Assembly (NCBI RefSeq): GCF_023515955.1
Contig: NZ_CP097322.1
Coordinates: 1,550,001-1,614,000 of the forward strand
Origin: Streptomyces sp. RerS4
GTDB taxonomy: Bacteria > Actinomycetota > Actinomycetes > Streptomycetales > Streptomycetaceae
Reading direction: 5' to 3'
DNA length: 64,000 bases
Position numbers and translations under genes: made by a program. Below, in pieces: positions 48,194 to 56,621 of the stretch. The stretch's first letter is position 1. Each line of letters opens with the position of its first letter. The notes under the pieces were generated by a model, which saw only the letters and a program-made list of their open reading frames with translations, did not search any database and had not been told where the DNA came from.

Positions 48194-48985
48194 CTAGAGC
48201 GGGGTGACGTACGCGCCGGAGATGCCGCCGTCGACCAGGAAGTCGGTGGCGTTGATGAAGGAGGAGTCGTCGCTCGCGAGGAAGGCGACGGCGGCGGCGA
48301 TCTCGGTGGGTTCGGCGAAGCGGCCGAGCGGGATGTGCACGAGGCGGCGGGCTGCCCGTTCGGGGTCCTTGGCGAACAGTTCCCGCAGCAGCGGGGTGTT
48401 GACGGGCCCCGGGCACAGGGCGTTGACGCGGATGCCCTCGCGGGCGAACTGGACGCCGAGTTCGCGGGACATGGCGAGGACGCCGCCCTTGGAGGCGGTG
48501 TAGGAGATCTGGGAGGTGGCCGCGCCCATGATGGCGACGAAGGAGGCCGTGTTGATGATGGAGCCGCGGCCCTGGCGCTGCATGTAGGGCAGGGCGGCCT
48601 TGCAGCACAGGTAGACGGAGGTCAGGTTGACGTCCTGGACGCGGCGCCAGGCGTCGAGTTCGGTGGTGAGGATGGAGTCGTCGTCCGGGGGCGAGATGCC
48701 CGCGTTGTTGAAGGCGATGTCGACCGAGCCGTAGGTGTCGTAGGCCGTCTTGAAGAGGGCGTCGACCTGCTCCTTGTCGGTGACGTCGACCTGGACGAAG
48801 GTGCCGCCGACCTCTTCGGCCGCGGCCTTGCCGGCGGCGGGGTCGATGTCGGCGCAGACGACGTTGGCGCCTTCGGAGGCGAGGCGGCGAGCGGCGGCGA
48901 GGCCGATGCCGCTGCCGGCTCCGGTGATGACGGCGGTGCGGCCGACGAGACGGCGGCAGACGACGTCGGTGTCGGAAGTGGTCAT
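48194..48985 (-). CDS. SDR-family dehydrogenase of the ethanolamine cluster
   Basis: 263 residues, classical short-chain dehydrogenase: TGAGSGIG cofactor loop, Asp in CADIDPA (NAD preference), NNAG, and YTASKGG with the catalytic Tyr/Lys. Six bases after the aldehyde dehydrogenase, last gene of the operon that starts with the GlnA4-like ligase. I infer that it oxidises the alcohol of gamma-glutamylethanolamide; the sequence alone cannot prove this. Confidence 0.9.
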   Translation of the reverse strand: MTTSDTDVVCRRLVGRTAVITGAGSGIGLAAARRLASEGANVVCADIDPAAGKAAAEEVGGTFVQVDVTDKEQVDALFKTAYDTYGSVDIAFNNAGISPPDDDSILTTELDAWRRVQDVNLTSVYLCCKAALPYMQRQGRGSIINTASFVAIMGAATSQISYTASKGGVLAMSRELGVQFAREGIRVNALCPGPVNTPLLRELFAKDPERAARRLVHIPLGRFAEPTEIAAAVAFLASDDSSFINATDFLVDGGISGAYVTPL

Positions 48986-48991
48986 GGTTGC

Positions 48992-50371
48992 TCAGGCCTC
49001 CGTGCTGATGAAGACGTTCTTGGTCTCGGTGAAAGCGGTGAGGGCGTCGGGTCCGAGCTCGCGGCCGAGCCCGGACTGCTTGTATCCGCCGAAGGGGGTC
49101 CAGTAGCGGACGCTGCTGTGGGAGTTGACGGACAGGTTGCCGGCGGCGACGGCGCGCGAGACGCGCAGGGCGCGGCCGAGGTCGCGGGTCCACAGGGAGC
49201 CGGAGAGGCCGTACTCGGTGGCGTTGGCCAGGCGTACGGCGTCCTCCTCGTCCTCGAAGGGGAGGACGACGGCGACGGGTCCGAAGACCTCCTCGGCGGC
49301 GACGGGCGCGGTGGGGGCGACGTCGGTGACGAGGGTGGGCGGGTACCAGAAGCCGGGTCCCTCGGGGGCGGTGCCGCGGATCGTGGTGAGGTCGTCGGTG
49401 ACGTAGCCGCGGACGCGTTCCAGTTGGGTGCGGGAGATGAGGGGGCCCATCTGGGTCTTCTCGTCCAGCGGGTCGCCGACGCGGACGGCTTCGAGGGCGG
49501 GGACGACGAGTTCCAGGAACCGGTCGTAGACGGAGCGCTGTACGAGGATCCGGGTGCGGGCGCAGCAGTCCTGGCCGGTGTTGTCGAGGTAGGCCATGGG
49601 GGCGGCGGCGGCCGCGGTTTCGAGGTCGGCGTCGGCGAAGACGATGTTGGGGCTCTTGCCGCCCAGTTCCAGGGTGACGCGCTTCACGCGGTCGGCGCAC
49701 TTGGCCATGATCTGCTTGCCGACGCGGGTGGAGCCGGTGAAGACGATCTTGGCGACTCCGGGGTGCTCGACCAGGGCGTCGCCGGTGACGGCTCCGTGGC
49801 CGGGGAGCACCTGGAAGAGGTGCTCGGGGATCCCGGCTTCGAGGGCGAGTTCGGCGAGGCGCAGGGCCGTGAGCGGGGTCGTCTCGGCGGGTTTGAGGAT
49901 GACGGCGTTGCCCGCGGCGAGGGCGGGGGCCAGGCCCCAGGCGGCGATCGGCATGGGGAAGTTCCATGGGGCGATCACGCCGATGACGCCGAGGGGTTCG
50001 AGGAAGGTGACGTCGATGCCGCCGGCGACGGGGATCTGGCGGCCGGAGAGGCGTTCCACTCCCCCGGCGGCGAACTCCAGGAGGTCGCGTACGTTGCCGG
50101 CTTCCCAGCGGGCGTTGGCGAGGGTGTGGCCGGCTTCGCGGACCTCCAGCAGGGCCAGTTCCTCGATGTGTCCGTCGACGACCGCCGCGAAGCGGCGGAG
50201 CGCCCGTGCGCGGTCGGCGGGGGCGGCCGCTGCCCAGCCGCGCTGGGCGGCGGCGGCCTTGGCGACGGCGGCGTCGACGTCGTCCCGTGTGGCGGCCGGG
50301 ACGGTGGCGACGAGTTCCTCGGTGGCCGGGTTGAGTACGGCCAGGTCGGCGGTGGCCGGCGCGTCGGACAC
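48992..50371 (-). CDS. Aldehyde dehydrogenase of the ethanolamine/gamma-glutamyl cluster
   Basis: 459 residues. Catalytic Cys in NTGQDCCARTRI, Glu in TLELGGKSPNIVF, cofactor site APWNFPMPIAAWGLAPALAA and FTGSTRVGKQI. Related to gamma-glutamyl-aminobutyraldehyde and betaine-aldehyde dehydrogenases. Middle gene between the ligase (52 bases upstream) and the SDR (six bases downstream). Confidence 0.94.
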   Translation of the reverse strand: MSDAPATADLAVLNPATEELVATVPAATRDDVDAAVAKAAAAQRGWAAAAPADRARALRRFAAVVDGHIEELALLEVREAGHTLANARWEAGNVRDLLEFAAGGVERLSGRQIPVAGGIDVTFLEPLGVIGVIAPWNFPMPIAAWGLAPALAAGNAVILKPAETTPLTALRLAELALEAGIPEHLFQVLPGHGAVTGDALVEHPGVAKIVFTGSTRVGKQIMAKCADRVKRVTLELGGKSPNIVFADADLETAAAAAPMAYLDNTGQDCCARTRILVQRSVYDRFLELVVPALEAVRVGDPLDEKTQMGPLISRTQLERVRGYVTDDLTTIRGTAPEGPGFWYPPTLVTDVAPTAPVAAEEVFGPVAVVLPFEDEEDAVRLANATEYGLSGSLWTRDLGRALRVSRAVAAGNLSVNSHSSVRYWTPFGGYKQSGLGRELGPDALTAFTETKNVFISTEA

Positions 50372-50423
50372 GTGATGCCTCTCAGGTATTGGGGGAGGGT
50401 TACGGGCGGGGTTACGGGCCGGG

Positions 50424-51794
50424 TTACAGGCGTTCGAAGGAGCGGCGCAGTTCCCAGTCGGTGACGGCCGAGTCGTAGGCGTCCAGTTCGACGCGTGCCA
50501 TGTTGCGGTAGTGCGCGACGACCTCGGGGCCGAAGGCGGCCTTGGCGATCTCGCTGTTCTCCCACAATTCGGCGGCCTCGCGCAGGGTGGTGGGGACGTG
50601 CGCGAAGTCGGCGGTGTAGGCGTTGCCGGGGCAGGCGTCGGGTAGTTCGAGCTGGTTCTCGATGCCGTAGAGACCGGCCGCGACCAGGCCGGACACGGCG
50701 AGGTAGGGGTTGACGTCGCCGCCGGGGAGGCGGTTTTCGAAGCGCATGGAGCGGCCGTGGCCGACCACGCGCAGGGCGCAGGTGCGGTTGTCGACGCCCC
50801 AGGCGACGGCGGTGGGTGCGAAGGATCCCGGGCGGAAACGCTTGTACGAGTTGATGTTCGGGGCGTAGAGAAGGGAGAAGTCGCGCAGCGCGGCCAGCTG
50901 TCCGGCCAGGAAGTGACGCATCACGGGTGACATCCCGTGGTCCTGGTCGGCGTCGCCGGCCATGGCGTTGCGTCCGTCGGCGTCGTTCAGCGAGAGGTGG
51001 ATGTGACAGGAATTGCCCTCGCGCTCGTCGTACTTGGCCATGAAGGTGAGGGAGACGCCTTCCTGGGACGCGATCTCCTTGGCGCCCGTCTTGTAGACGG
51101 CGTGCTGGTCGCAGGTGGTGAGCGCCTCGTCATAGCGGAAGGCGATCTCGTGCTGGCCGAGGTTGCACTCGCCCTTGGCGGACTCGACGACCAGGCCGGC
51201 GGCCTGCATCTCGTTGCGGATGCGGCGCAGGAGGGGTTCGACGCGGCCGGTGCCGAGGACGGAGTAGTCGATGTTGTACTGGTTGGCGGGGGTCAGGCCG
51301 CGGTAGTGGGAGTTCCAGGCCTGTTCGTAGGTGTCCTGGAAGACCATGAACTCCAGCTCGGTGCCGACCATGGCGGTGTAGCCGCGCTCGGCGAGGCGTT
51401 CCAGCTGGCGGCGCAGGATCTGGCGGGGCGCGGCGACGACGGGGGTGCCGTCGTTCCATGCGAGGTCGGCCATGACGAAGGCGCTGCCGGGGTTCCAGGG
51501 GATGCGGCGCAGGGTGGCGAGGTCGGGGTGCATGGCGAAGTCGCCGTAGCCCCGGTCCCAGGAGGACATCTCGTAGCCGTCGACGGTGTTCATGTCGGTG
51601 TCGACGGCGAGGAGGTAGTTGCATCCCTCGGTGCCGTGGGCGAGGACCTCGTCGAGGAAGAAGGGTGCGGCGAACCGCTTGCCCTGGAGCCGACCCTGCA
51701 TGTCGGGGAAGGCCAGGACGACGGTGTCGATCTCGCCGCTCGCGACGAGGGCGCGGAGCTCCTCGGGCGTGAGCGGGGGCTTGCGGTCTACCAC
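50424..51794 (-). CDS. glnA4: Glutamine-synthetase-like gamma-glutamyl ligase (GlnA4 type)
   Basis: 456 residues from a GTG at 51794 with GGAG eight bases upstream. Glutamine synthetase fold: TELEFMVF and GQHEIAFRYD metal residues, NSCHIHLSL, ENRLPGGDVNPYLAVSGLVA. In S. coelicolor, GlnA4 is reported to couple ethanolamine, rather than ammonia, to glutamate. The permease, FadR-type regulator, ALDH, SDR and amidase around this gene match that setting. I did not see the adenylylation motif of true GlnA. Confidence 0.88.
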   Translation of the reverse strand: MVDRKPPLTPEELRALVASGEIDTVVLAFPDMQGRLQGKRFAAPFFLDEVLAHGTEGCNYLLAVDTDMNTVDGYEMSSWDRGYGDFAMHPDLATLRRIPWNPGSAFVMADLAWNDGTPVVAAPRQILRRQLERLAERGYTAMVGTELEFMVFQDTYEQAWNSHYRGLTPANQYNIDYSVLGTGRVEPLLRRIRNEMQAAGLVVESAKGECNLGQHEIAFRYDEALTTCDQHAVYKTGAKEIASQEGVSLTFMAKYDEREGNSCHIHLSLNDADGRNAMAGDADQDHGMSPVMRHFLAGQLAALRDFSLLYAPNINSYKRFRPGSFAPTAVAWGVDNRTCALRVVGHGRSMRFENRLPGGDVNPYLAVSGLVAAGLYGIENQLELPDACPGNAYTADFAHVPTTLREAAELWENSEIAKAAFGPEVVAHYRNMARVELDAYDSAVTDWELRRSFERL

Positions 51795-51871
51795 TGGAAT
51801 CTCTCCTTCGGTGAGCCGAGTGCGCCTAAGGTATTGAATAGAACCATTACTTGGGAAGGGGAGGGGCCAAG
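51795..51871. promoter_or_regulatory. Divergent control region of the glnA4-like and FadR genes
   Basis: 77 bases between two divergent starts. TATTGAATA (51834-51842 region) is a 9-bp near-palindrome within GGTATTGAATAGAACC, a possible FadR-type operator. Both -10 elements must lie in the same ~30 bases, so one operator could switch both genes. Confidence 0.45.
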
Positions 51872-52618
51872 ATGACCGACACGACGAGCGAGGGTGGCGC
51901 GATCGCGCGGCTGAATCCCGTCCTGCGACAGGTGCGGGCGGGCAACGGTTTCGAGGAGGCCCTGGAGCAGATCCTCCAGGTGGTCCGGCTCGGTCTGGTG
52001 CCGGGCGGGGAGCGACTGCCACCGGAGCGGGAGTTGGCGGAGCGGATGGGCATCAGCCGGGTCACGCTGCGCGAGGTGCTGAAGGTGCTCCAGGACCAGG
52101 GCCTGGTCGAGGCCCGGCGCGGCCGGTACGGCGGAACGTTCGTGCTGGCCCGTCCGGACACCCCGGCCGGCGGCGCCGAGGAGGAGCTGCGCCGGCGCGT
52201 GGCGGGCGTGGACATCGAGGACGTCCTGCGGTTCCGCGAGGTCCTGGAGGTGGGGGCGGCCGGGCTGTGCGCCTCGCAGGGGCTCGGCGAGGAGGACGTG
52301 GAGCGGCTGCTGCGGGCGCTGACGGCCACGCACGACGCCCCGCTGTCCGAGTACCGCCGCCAGGACACCCTCTTCCACCTCACCCTGTGCGAACTCGCGG
52401 GCTCCGCCAGCCTGACGGCCCAGTACGCGGCCGTCCGGGCGACCGTGAACGACCTGCTGGACTGCATCCCGCTGCTGGTGCGCAACCTGGAGCACTCGCA
52501 GCAGCAGCACAGCGCGCTCGTCGAGGCCGTACTGGAGCGGGACGCGGAGGCCGCCCGGCGGGTGATGCGGGAGCACTGCTGCGGCACGGCGGCCCTGCTG
52601 CGCGGCTTCCTGGCGTGA
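51872..52618 (+). CDS. FadR/GntR-family regulator
   Basis: 248 residues. Winged helix: GERLPPERELAERMGISRVT then LREVLKVLQDQGLVEARRGR. The C-terminal FCD domain has FREVLEVGAAGLCA, RRQDTLFHLTLCELAGS and HSALVEAVLERDAEAARRVM, with the metal-binding Asp/His pattern. ATG at 51872 with GGGAGGGG five bases upstream. Divergent from the ligase and upstream of the permease, so probably the cluster's local regulator. Confidence 0.93.
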   Translation: MTDTTSEGGAIARLNPVLRQVRAGNGFEEALEQILQVVRLGLVPGGERLPPERELAERMGISRVTLREVLKVLQDQGLVEARRGRYGGTFVLARPDTPAGGAEEELRRRVAGVDIEDVLRFREVLEVGAAGLCASQGLGEEDVERLLRALTATHDAPLSEYRRQDTLFHLTLCELAGSASLTAQYAAVRATVNDLLDCIPLLVRNLEHSQQQHSALVEAVLERDAEAARRVMREHCCGTAALLRGFLA

Positions 52619-52678
52619 ACGCCGGGCGCCGTCGCCAACACCCCGGGCCTCACGCGCCACGCCCGCCACGCCCGTTTC

Positions 52679-52694
52679 GTAACCGGTCTTTAAC
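52679..52694 (+). promoter_or_regulatory. Possible GlnR half-box upstream of the permease
   Basis: GTAAC, six bases, TTAAC resembles one a/b half of the actinobacterial GlnR box (gTnAc-n6-GaAAc), and GTTTC lies just before it. The match is weak and the second half is not clear. Confidence 0.25.
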
Positions 52695-52773
52695 GCAAGG
52701 GCCTTGCGCGCTCCGCACCCATGACGCAAAGGTACGCCTCACAACCATTGCATTGCCCTAGGCAGGAGCGCAC

Positions 52774-54252
52774 ATGGCCGACGACATCGCACCCGTATCC
52801 ACACCGTCCGGGCCCGGCTCCGGCTCCGGCTCCGCCAAGGACCCGGACGCGGCCTATCTGGAGCGCCGCACCCTGCGCCGGGGCAGCGCCGGCTGGCTGC
52901 TGCTGACCGGCCTCGGGGTCGCCTACGTCGTCTCCGGGGACTTCTCCGGCTGGAACGTGGGCCTGAACAAGGGCGGCTTCGGCGGCCTGGCCATCGCCAC
53001 CGTGCTCATGGGCACGATGTACGCCTGCCTGGTCTTCTCCCTGGCCGAGCTGTCCACCATCCTGCCCACGGCCGGCGGCGGTTACGGTTTCGCCCGCCGC
53101 GCGCTCGGCCCCTGGGGCGGCTTCCTGACCGGCACCGCCATCCTCATCGAGTACATCCTCGCCCCGGCGGCCATCGTCATCTTCATCGGCGACTACGTCG
53201 AATCCCTGGGCCTGTTCGGACTGACCTCCGGATGGCCCGTCTACCTCGGCTGCTTCGTCCTGTTCATCGGCGTCCACCTGTGGGGCGTGGGCGAGGCCCT
53301 GCGCTTCAGCCTGGTCGTCACCGCCGTGGCGGTGGCCGCGCTGCTGATCTTCGCGATCGGCGCCTTCACCGAGTTCGACGCGGGCGCGCTCGACGACATC
53401 GCGGTGGACACGAGCGCCTTCGGCGCGAACTCCTGGCTGCCCTTCGGAATCCTCGGCATCTGGGCGGCCTTCCCGTTCGGCATGTGGTTCTTCCTCGGCG
53501 TGGAGGGCGTACCGCTGGCCGCCGAGGAGGCCAAGGACCCGGTCCGCTCCATGCCGAAGGCGCTCGCCATCTCCATGGGCGTCCTCGCGCTGCTCGCCCT
53601 GATCACGTTCTTCGCCGCCACCGGAGCGCAGGGCGCCGACGCCGTCAAGAGCGCCGGCAACCCGCTGGTCGTCGCGCTGGAGGGGGACGGCGGGCCGACC
53701 GCGCTCAGCCGCTTCGTCAACTACGCGGGCCTGGCCGGGCTCGTCGCCTCCTTCTTCTCCCTCATCTACGCGGGCTCGCGCCAGCTCTTCGCCCTCTCCC
53801 GCGCCGGCTACCTGCCGCGCTTCCTGTCACTCACCTCGAAGCGCAAGGCCCCGTACCTCGGTCTGGTGATTCCCGGCGGGATCGGTTTCGCCCTCGCGGC
53901 GGCCACCGGGGACGGCGCCCGGATGCTGAACATCGCCGTCTTCGGCGCGACGATCTCGTACGCGCTGATGGCCCTCTCCCACATCGTGCTGCGCCGTCGC
54001 GAGCCCGGCCTGGAGCGGCCGTACCGCACGCCGGGCGGGGTGCTGACCTCCTCCGTCGCCTTCGTCCTCGCCCTTTCGGCCCTGGTCGCCACCTTCCTGG
54101 TGGATCGTGACGCGGCGTTCATCGCACTGGCCGTGTACGTCGTCGCCCTCGCCTATTTCGCGCTCTACAGTCGGCACCACCTCGTGGCCTCGGCGCCCGA
54201 GGAGGAGTTCGCGGCGCTGGCGGAAGCCGAGGCGGAGTTGACCCGGGACTGA
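52774..54252 (+). CDS. APC-family amino acid/ethanolamine permease
   Basis: 492 residues with 12 membrane spans. AYVVSGDFSGWNVGLNKGGF and AELSTILPTAGGGYGFARRA are very close to ethanolamine permeases of the APC superfamily. FLGVEGVPLAAEEAKDPVRS is the conserved loop after span 6. AGGAG five bases before the ATG. Between the FadR regulator and the amidase. Confidence 0.92.
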   Translation: MADDIAPVSTPSGPGSGSGSAKDPDAAYLERRTLRRGSAGWLLLTGLGVAYVVSGDFSGWNVGLNKGGFGGLAIATVLMGTMYACLVFSLAELSTILPTAGGGYGFARRALGPWGGFLTGTAILIEYILAPAAIVIFIGDYVESLGLFGLTSGWPVYLGCFVLFIGVHLWGVGEALRFSLVVTAVAVAALLIFAIGAFTEFDAGALDDIAVDTSAFGANSWLPFGILGIWAAFPFGMWFFLGVEGVPLAAEEAKDPVRSMPKALAISMGVLALLALITFFAATGAQGADAVKSAGNPLVVALEGDGGPTALSRFVNYAGLAGLVASFFSLIYAGSRQLFALSRAGYLPRFLSLTSKRKAPYLGLVIPGGIGFALAAATGDGARMLNIAVFGATISYALMALSHIVLRRREPGLERPYRTPGGVLTSSVAFVLALSALVATFLVDRDAAFIALAVYVVALAYFALYSRHHLVASAPEEEFAALAEAEAELTRD

Positions 54253-54268
54253 AATCCTTGCCCCGTAA

Positions 54269-54311
54269 TCTCCCGATCTCCCGTCTCCCGCTCTCCCGTC
54301 TCCCGATCTCC
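54269..54311. repeat. Tandem TCTCCCG(N) microsatellite
   Basis: Six units of 7-8 bases (TCTCCCGA, TCTCCCG, TCTCCCGC, TCTCCCG, TCTCCCGA, TCTCC) between the permease stop and the amidase ribosome site. Length changes here would alter the intergenic distance. No other role is seen. Confidence 0.75.
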
Positions 54312-54341
54312 ACCGTCCGGAACCACCCTGGAGGCATCACC

Positions 54342-55079
54342 GTGCACAGGCCGCTCATCGGCATCACCACCTATGTGGAGGAATCCACCCGCTACGGGGT
54401 GTGGGACCACCCCACGTCCCTCGTGCCCACCGGGTACTACGAGCTCGTCCAGGCGGCGGGCGGCGCGGCCGTGCTGCTGCCGCCGGACGAACCGGAGCGG
54501 GCGGCGGAGGTGTTGAGCCGGGTGGACGGCCTGGTCGTCGCGGGCGGCCCGGACGTGGACCCGATCCACTACGGGGCCCCGCGCGACCCCCGCACGGGCG
54601 CGCCGGCGACCGTGCGCGACACGTGGGAACTCGCGCTGATCGGGGCGGCCCTGGAGGCGGACACCCCGCTGCTGGGCATCTGCCGGGGCATGCAGGCGCT
54701 GAACGTGGCGCTGGGCGGCACCCTGATCCAGCACATCGACGGCCACGTCCACACCCCCGGGGTCACCTCCTGGCACCCCGTCAGCCCCGTCCCCGGCACC
54801 CGGTACGCGGAGCTGGTCCCGGAGGACGCGGAGGTGCCGACGTACCACCACCAGGCCGTCGACCGCCTGGGGCGGGAGCTGGTCGTCTCGGCGTACGCGG
54901 TCGACGGAACGGTGGAGGCGATCGAGATCCCCGACCGTTCGCGCTGGGTCCTGGGCGTTCAGTGGCATCCGGAGCGGGACAAGGACACCCGGGTCATGGC
55001 CTCCTTCGTCGAGGCGGCCGGCGACCGCCGGGCCGTGCCGATGGCGAGGCCGATGCCGGTGTCGGTGTCGGTTTCCTGA
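54342..55079 (+). CDS. Gamma-glutamyl-type amidase (PuuD-like class I glutamine amidotransferase)
   Basis: 245 residues. PLIGITTYVEES start, DGLVVAGGPDVDP, nucleophile Cys in LLGICRGMQALNVALGGTL, and catalytic His/Glu in LGVQWHPE. The family hydrolyses gamma-glutamyl-aminobutyrate in putrescine breakdown; in this cluster I expect it to free glutamate from a gamma-glutamyl product of ethanolamine. GTG at 54342 with GGAGG seven bases upstream. Confidence 0.9.
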   Translation: MHRPLIGITTYVEESTRYGVWDHPTSLVPTGYYELVQAAGGAAVLLPPDEPERAAEVLSRVDGLVVAGGPDVDPIHYGAPRDPRTGAPATVRDTWELALIGAALEADTPLLGICRGMQALNVALGGTLIQHIDGHVHTPGVTSWHPVSPVPGTRYAELVPEDAEVPTYHHQAVDRLGRELVVSAYAVDGTVEAIEIPDRSRWVLGVQWHPERDKDTRVMASFVEAAGDRRAVPMARPMPVSVSVS

Positions 55080-55087
55080 CGTGTGGT

Positions 55088-55116
55088 GGCGGGGCGTGGC
55101 CGAGCCACGCCCCGCC
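55088..55116. terminator. 13-bp hairpin between convergent genes
   Basis: Arms GGCGGGGCGTGGC (55088-55100) and GCCACGCCCCGCC (55104-55116), 3-base loop. Ends the amidase message and probably that of the opposing small secreted protein. Confidence 0.85.
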
Positions 55117-55125
55117 CCGCCCGGA

Positions 55126-55470
55126 TCAGCTGAAGACGACCGACCGGAGCTTCAGCCGCTCGGAGCCGCGGCCCGTGAGCGGCCGCAGCGTGAACCAGTC
55201 GCCCGAGCAGTCCGGTTCGACGAACACCGTCGCCGTCGAGGTGGTCCGGTTGCGCGGGGAGTGGGCGGGGTCGGCGCCGGGGTCGGCCGCCTCGGGCAGC
55301 GTGATGCACTCACCGCTCACCGGGTCGTTCAGCACCGCCCGCTGCGGGGTGCCGTCCGGGGTGACGAAGGTGTACTGGAACTCCCCCACCGCGGCCGAGG
55401 CGGAGGACGGAACGGCCAGCAGGAGCGTGAAGGCGCCGAAAGCGGCGACGGCGGCGCGGCGAAGAAGCAT
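55126..55470 (-). CDS. Small secreted protein
   Basis: 114 residues. Signal peptide MLLRRAAVAAFGAFTLLLAV ending ASA, then a ~85-residue mature part rich in beta-forming residues with two Cys (GECITLPEA, EPDCSGDWF). ATG at 55470 with AAGGGG eight bases upstream. No family recognised; small secreted proteins like this are common in Streptomyces. Confidence 0.8.
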   Translation of the reverse strand: MLLRRAAVAAFGAFTLLLAVPSSASAAVGEFQYTFVTPDGTPQRAVLNDPVSGECITLPEAADPGADPAHSPRNRTTSTATVFVEPDCSGDWFTLRPLTGRGSERLKLRSVVFS

Positions 55471-55580
55471 CAGGGAATCCCCTTCGGAGAAGAAGCGATA
55501 CGGGAGCCACCTTTCCGACGGGCCACCCGCCCGTCACCGCCCGGCCCCCGCCGAATCGATCCCTCCTCACCCGGACGGCC

Positions 55581-55632
55581 CCCAGGGGGTGTCCGGCGAA
55601 TCAGGGCCGGGCCGCGCCGGACACCCCCTGGG
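55581..55632. repeat. Dispersed GGGGGTGTC element, copy B (full palindrome)
   Basis: Arms CCCAGGGGGTGTCCGGCG (55581-55598) and its exact complement (55615-55632), with a 16-base loop containing TCAGGGCCGGGC. The right arm encodes the last residues of the LysR protein and the loop holds its stop codon. Same words as at 20517 and 62760. Confidence 0.8.
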
Positions 55633-56551
55633 CCCGCCCCCGCGTCAGGGACAGCAGGTCGCGGGCCGGGCCCGCCGGGCGGGAGCCCGTGGGCCACACC
55701 GCCCGCAGGGCGCGGTCGAGGGCGGCGGCGACCACCGGCACCCCCACCAGGCGGCGGGCCGCCAGTTCGTCCCCGAGCGCGAGCTCCGACAGGACGCACG
55801 GGCCGGCCCCGCTCACCGCCGCCCCCTTGACGGCGGTGGTCGACGCCAGCTCCAGCAGCGGTTCCGCCAGTCCCCCGGCGTCGGCCAGCGCGGCGTCCAG
55901 CACCTGCCGGGTGCCCGACCCGCGCTCGCGCAGGATCAGCGGGGTCGCCGCCAGCTCCGCCGCCTCCACGCCCCGCGTGCGCCGCGCCCAGGGGTGCGAG
56001 GGGGCCACGGCCACCACCAGGCGGTCCTGCGCGATGACCGCCGAGTCCAGGCCGTCGGGCACCGACAGCCCCTCCACGAAGCCGAGGTCCGCCTCGTGGG
56101 CGAGCACCCGCTGGGCGACGTCCGCCGAGTTCCCCGCGTGCAGGGACACCGCCGTGCCCGGCCGGTCCCCGCGCAGGGCGATCAACCAGCCGGGCAGCAG
56201 GTACTCCGCGATGGTCATGCTGGCCGCCACCCGCAGCCGCGAGTCGCGCCGGCCCCGTAGCGCCTGCGCCCCGGCGTCGAAGGCCTCGGCCGCCTCGACC
56301 ACCCGTCGGGCCCAGTCCGTGACGAGCGCGCCCTCCGCCGTGAGCGTCGAGCCGCGCGGCGAGCGGTCCACCAGGGCCACCCCGAGCCGGGCCTCCATCG
56401 CCCGGATCCGGCTGCTCGCGGCGGGCTGCGTGATGCCCAGCCGGCGCGCCGCCCCGCTCAGGCTGCCCACCCGCGCCACCGCGAGCAGCAGTTCCAGCGC
56501 GCCCAGGTCCGGCACGCGGTGCGCCAGCGGAACCCACTCCTCATTACCCAT
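55601..56551 (-). CDS. LysR-family regulator
   Basis: 316 residues. Helix-turn-helix: ALELLLAVARVGSLSGAARR then LGITQPAASSRIRAMEARLG. The effector domain is complete (RLRVAASMTIAEYLLPGW; RERGSGTRQVLD). The start codon at 56551 lies inside the operator and has no ribosome site. Divergent from the TDT transporter, which it most likely controls. The last ~10 residues come from the dispersed repeat. Confidence 0.93.
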   Translation of the reverse strand: MGNEEWVPLAHRVPDLGALELLLAVARVGSLSGAARRLGITQPAASSRIRAMEARLGVALVDRSPRGSTLTAEGALVTDWARRVVEAAEAFDAGAQALRGRRDSRLRVAASMTIAEYLLPGWLIALRGDRPGTAVSLHAGNSADVAQRVLAHEADLGFVEGLSVPDGLDSAVIAQDRLVVAVAPSHPWARRTRGVEAAELAATPLILRERGSGTRQVLDAALADAGGLAEPLLELASTTAVKGAAVSGAGPCVLSELALGDELAARRLVGVPVVAAALDRALRAVWPTGSRPAGPARDLLSLTRGRAQGVSGAARP

Positions 56552-56566
56552 AACATCAGTTTATGG
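56548..56566. promoter_or_regulatory. LysR-type operator over the LysR start codon
   Basis: CCATAACATCAGTTTATGG: 6-bp perfect arms with a 7-bp centre, containing the canonical T-N11-A pattern. The regulator's own ATG is part of the left arm. On the minus strand TAAACT just upstream could be its -10. Confidence 0.75.
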
Positions 56567-56621
56567 CCTCATAGGAAGTTGATCCCTGCCGCCCCGGGTG
56601 GCCCCGCGCGAGGCTGAACCC

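Noticed and set aside
52679-52694. Strong GlnR box before the permease
   Set aside because: Only one half resembles the consensus; kept as a low-confidence site, not claimed as a finding.
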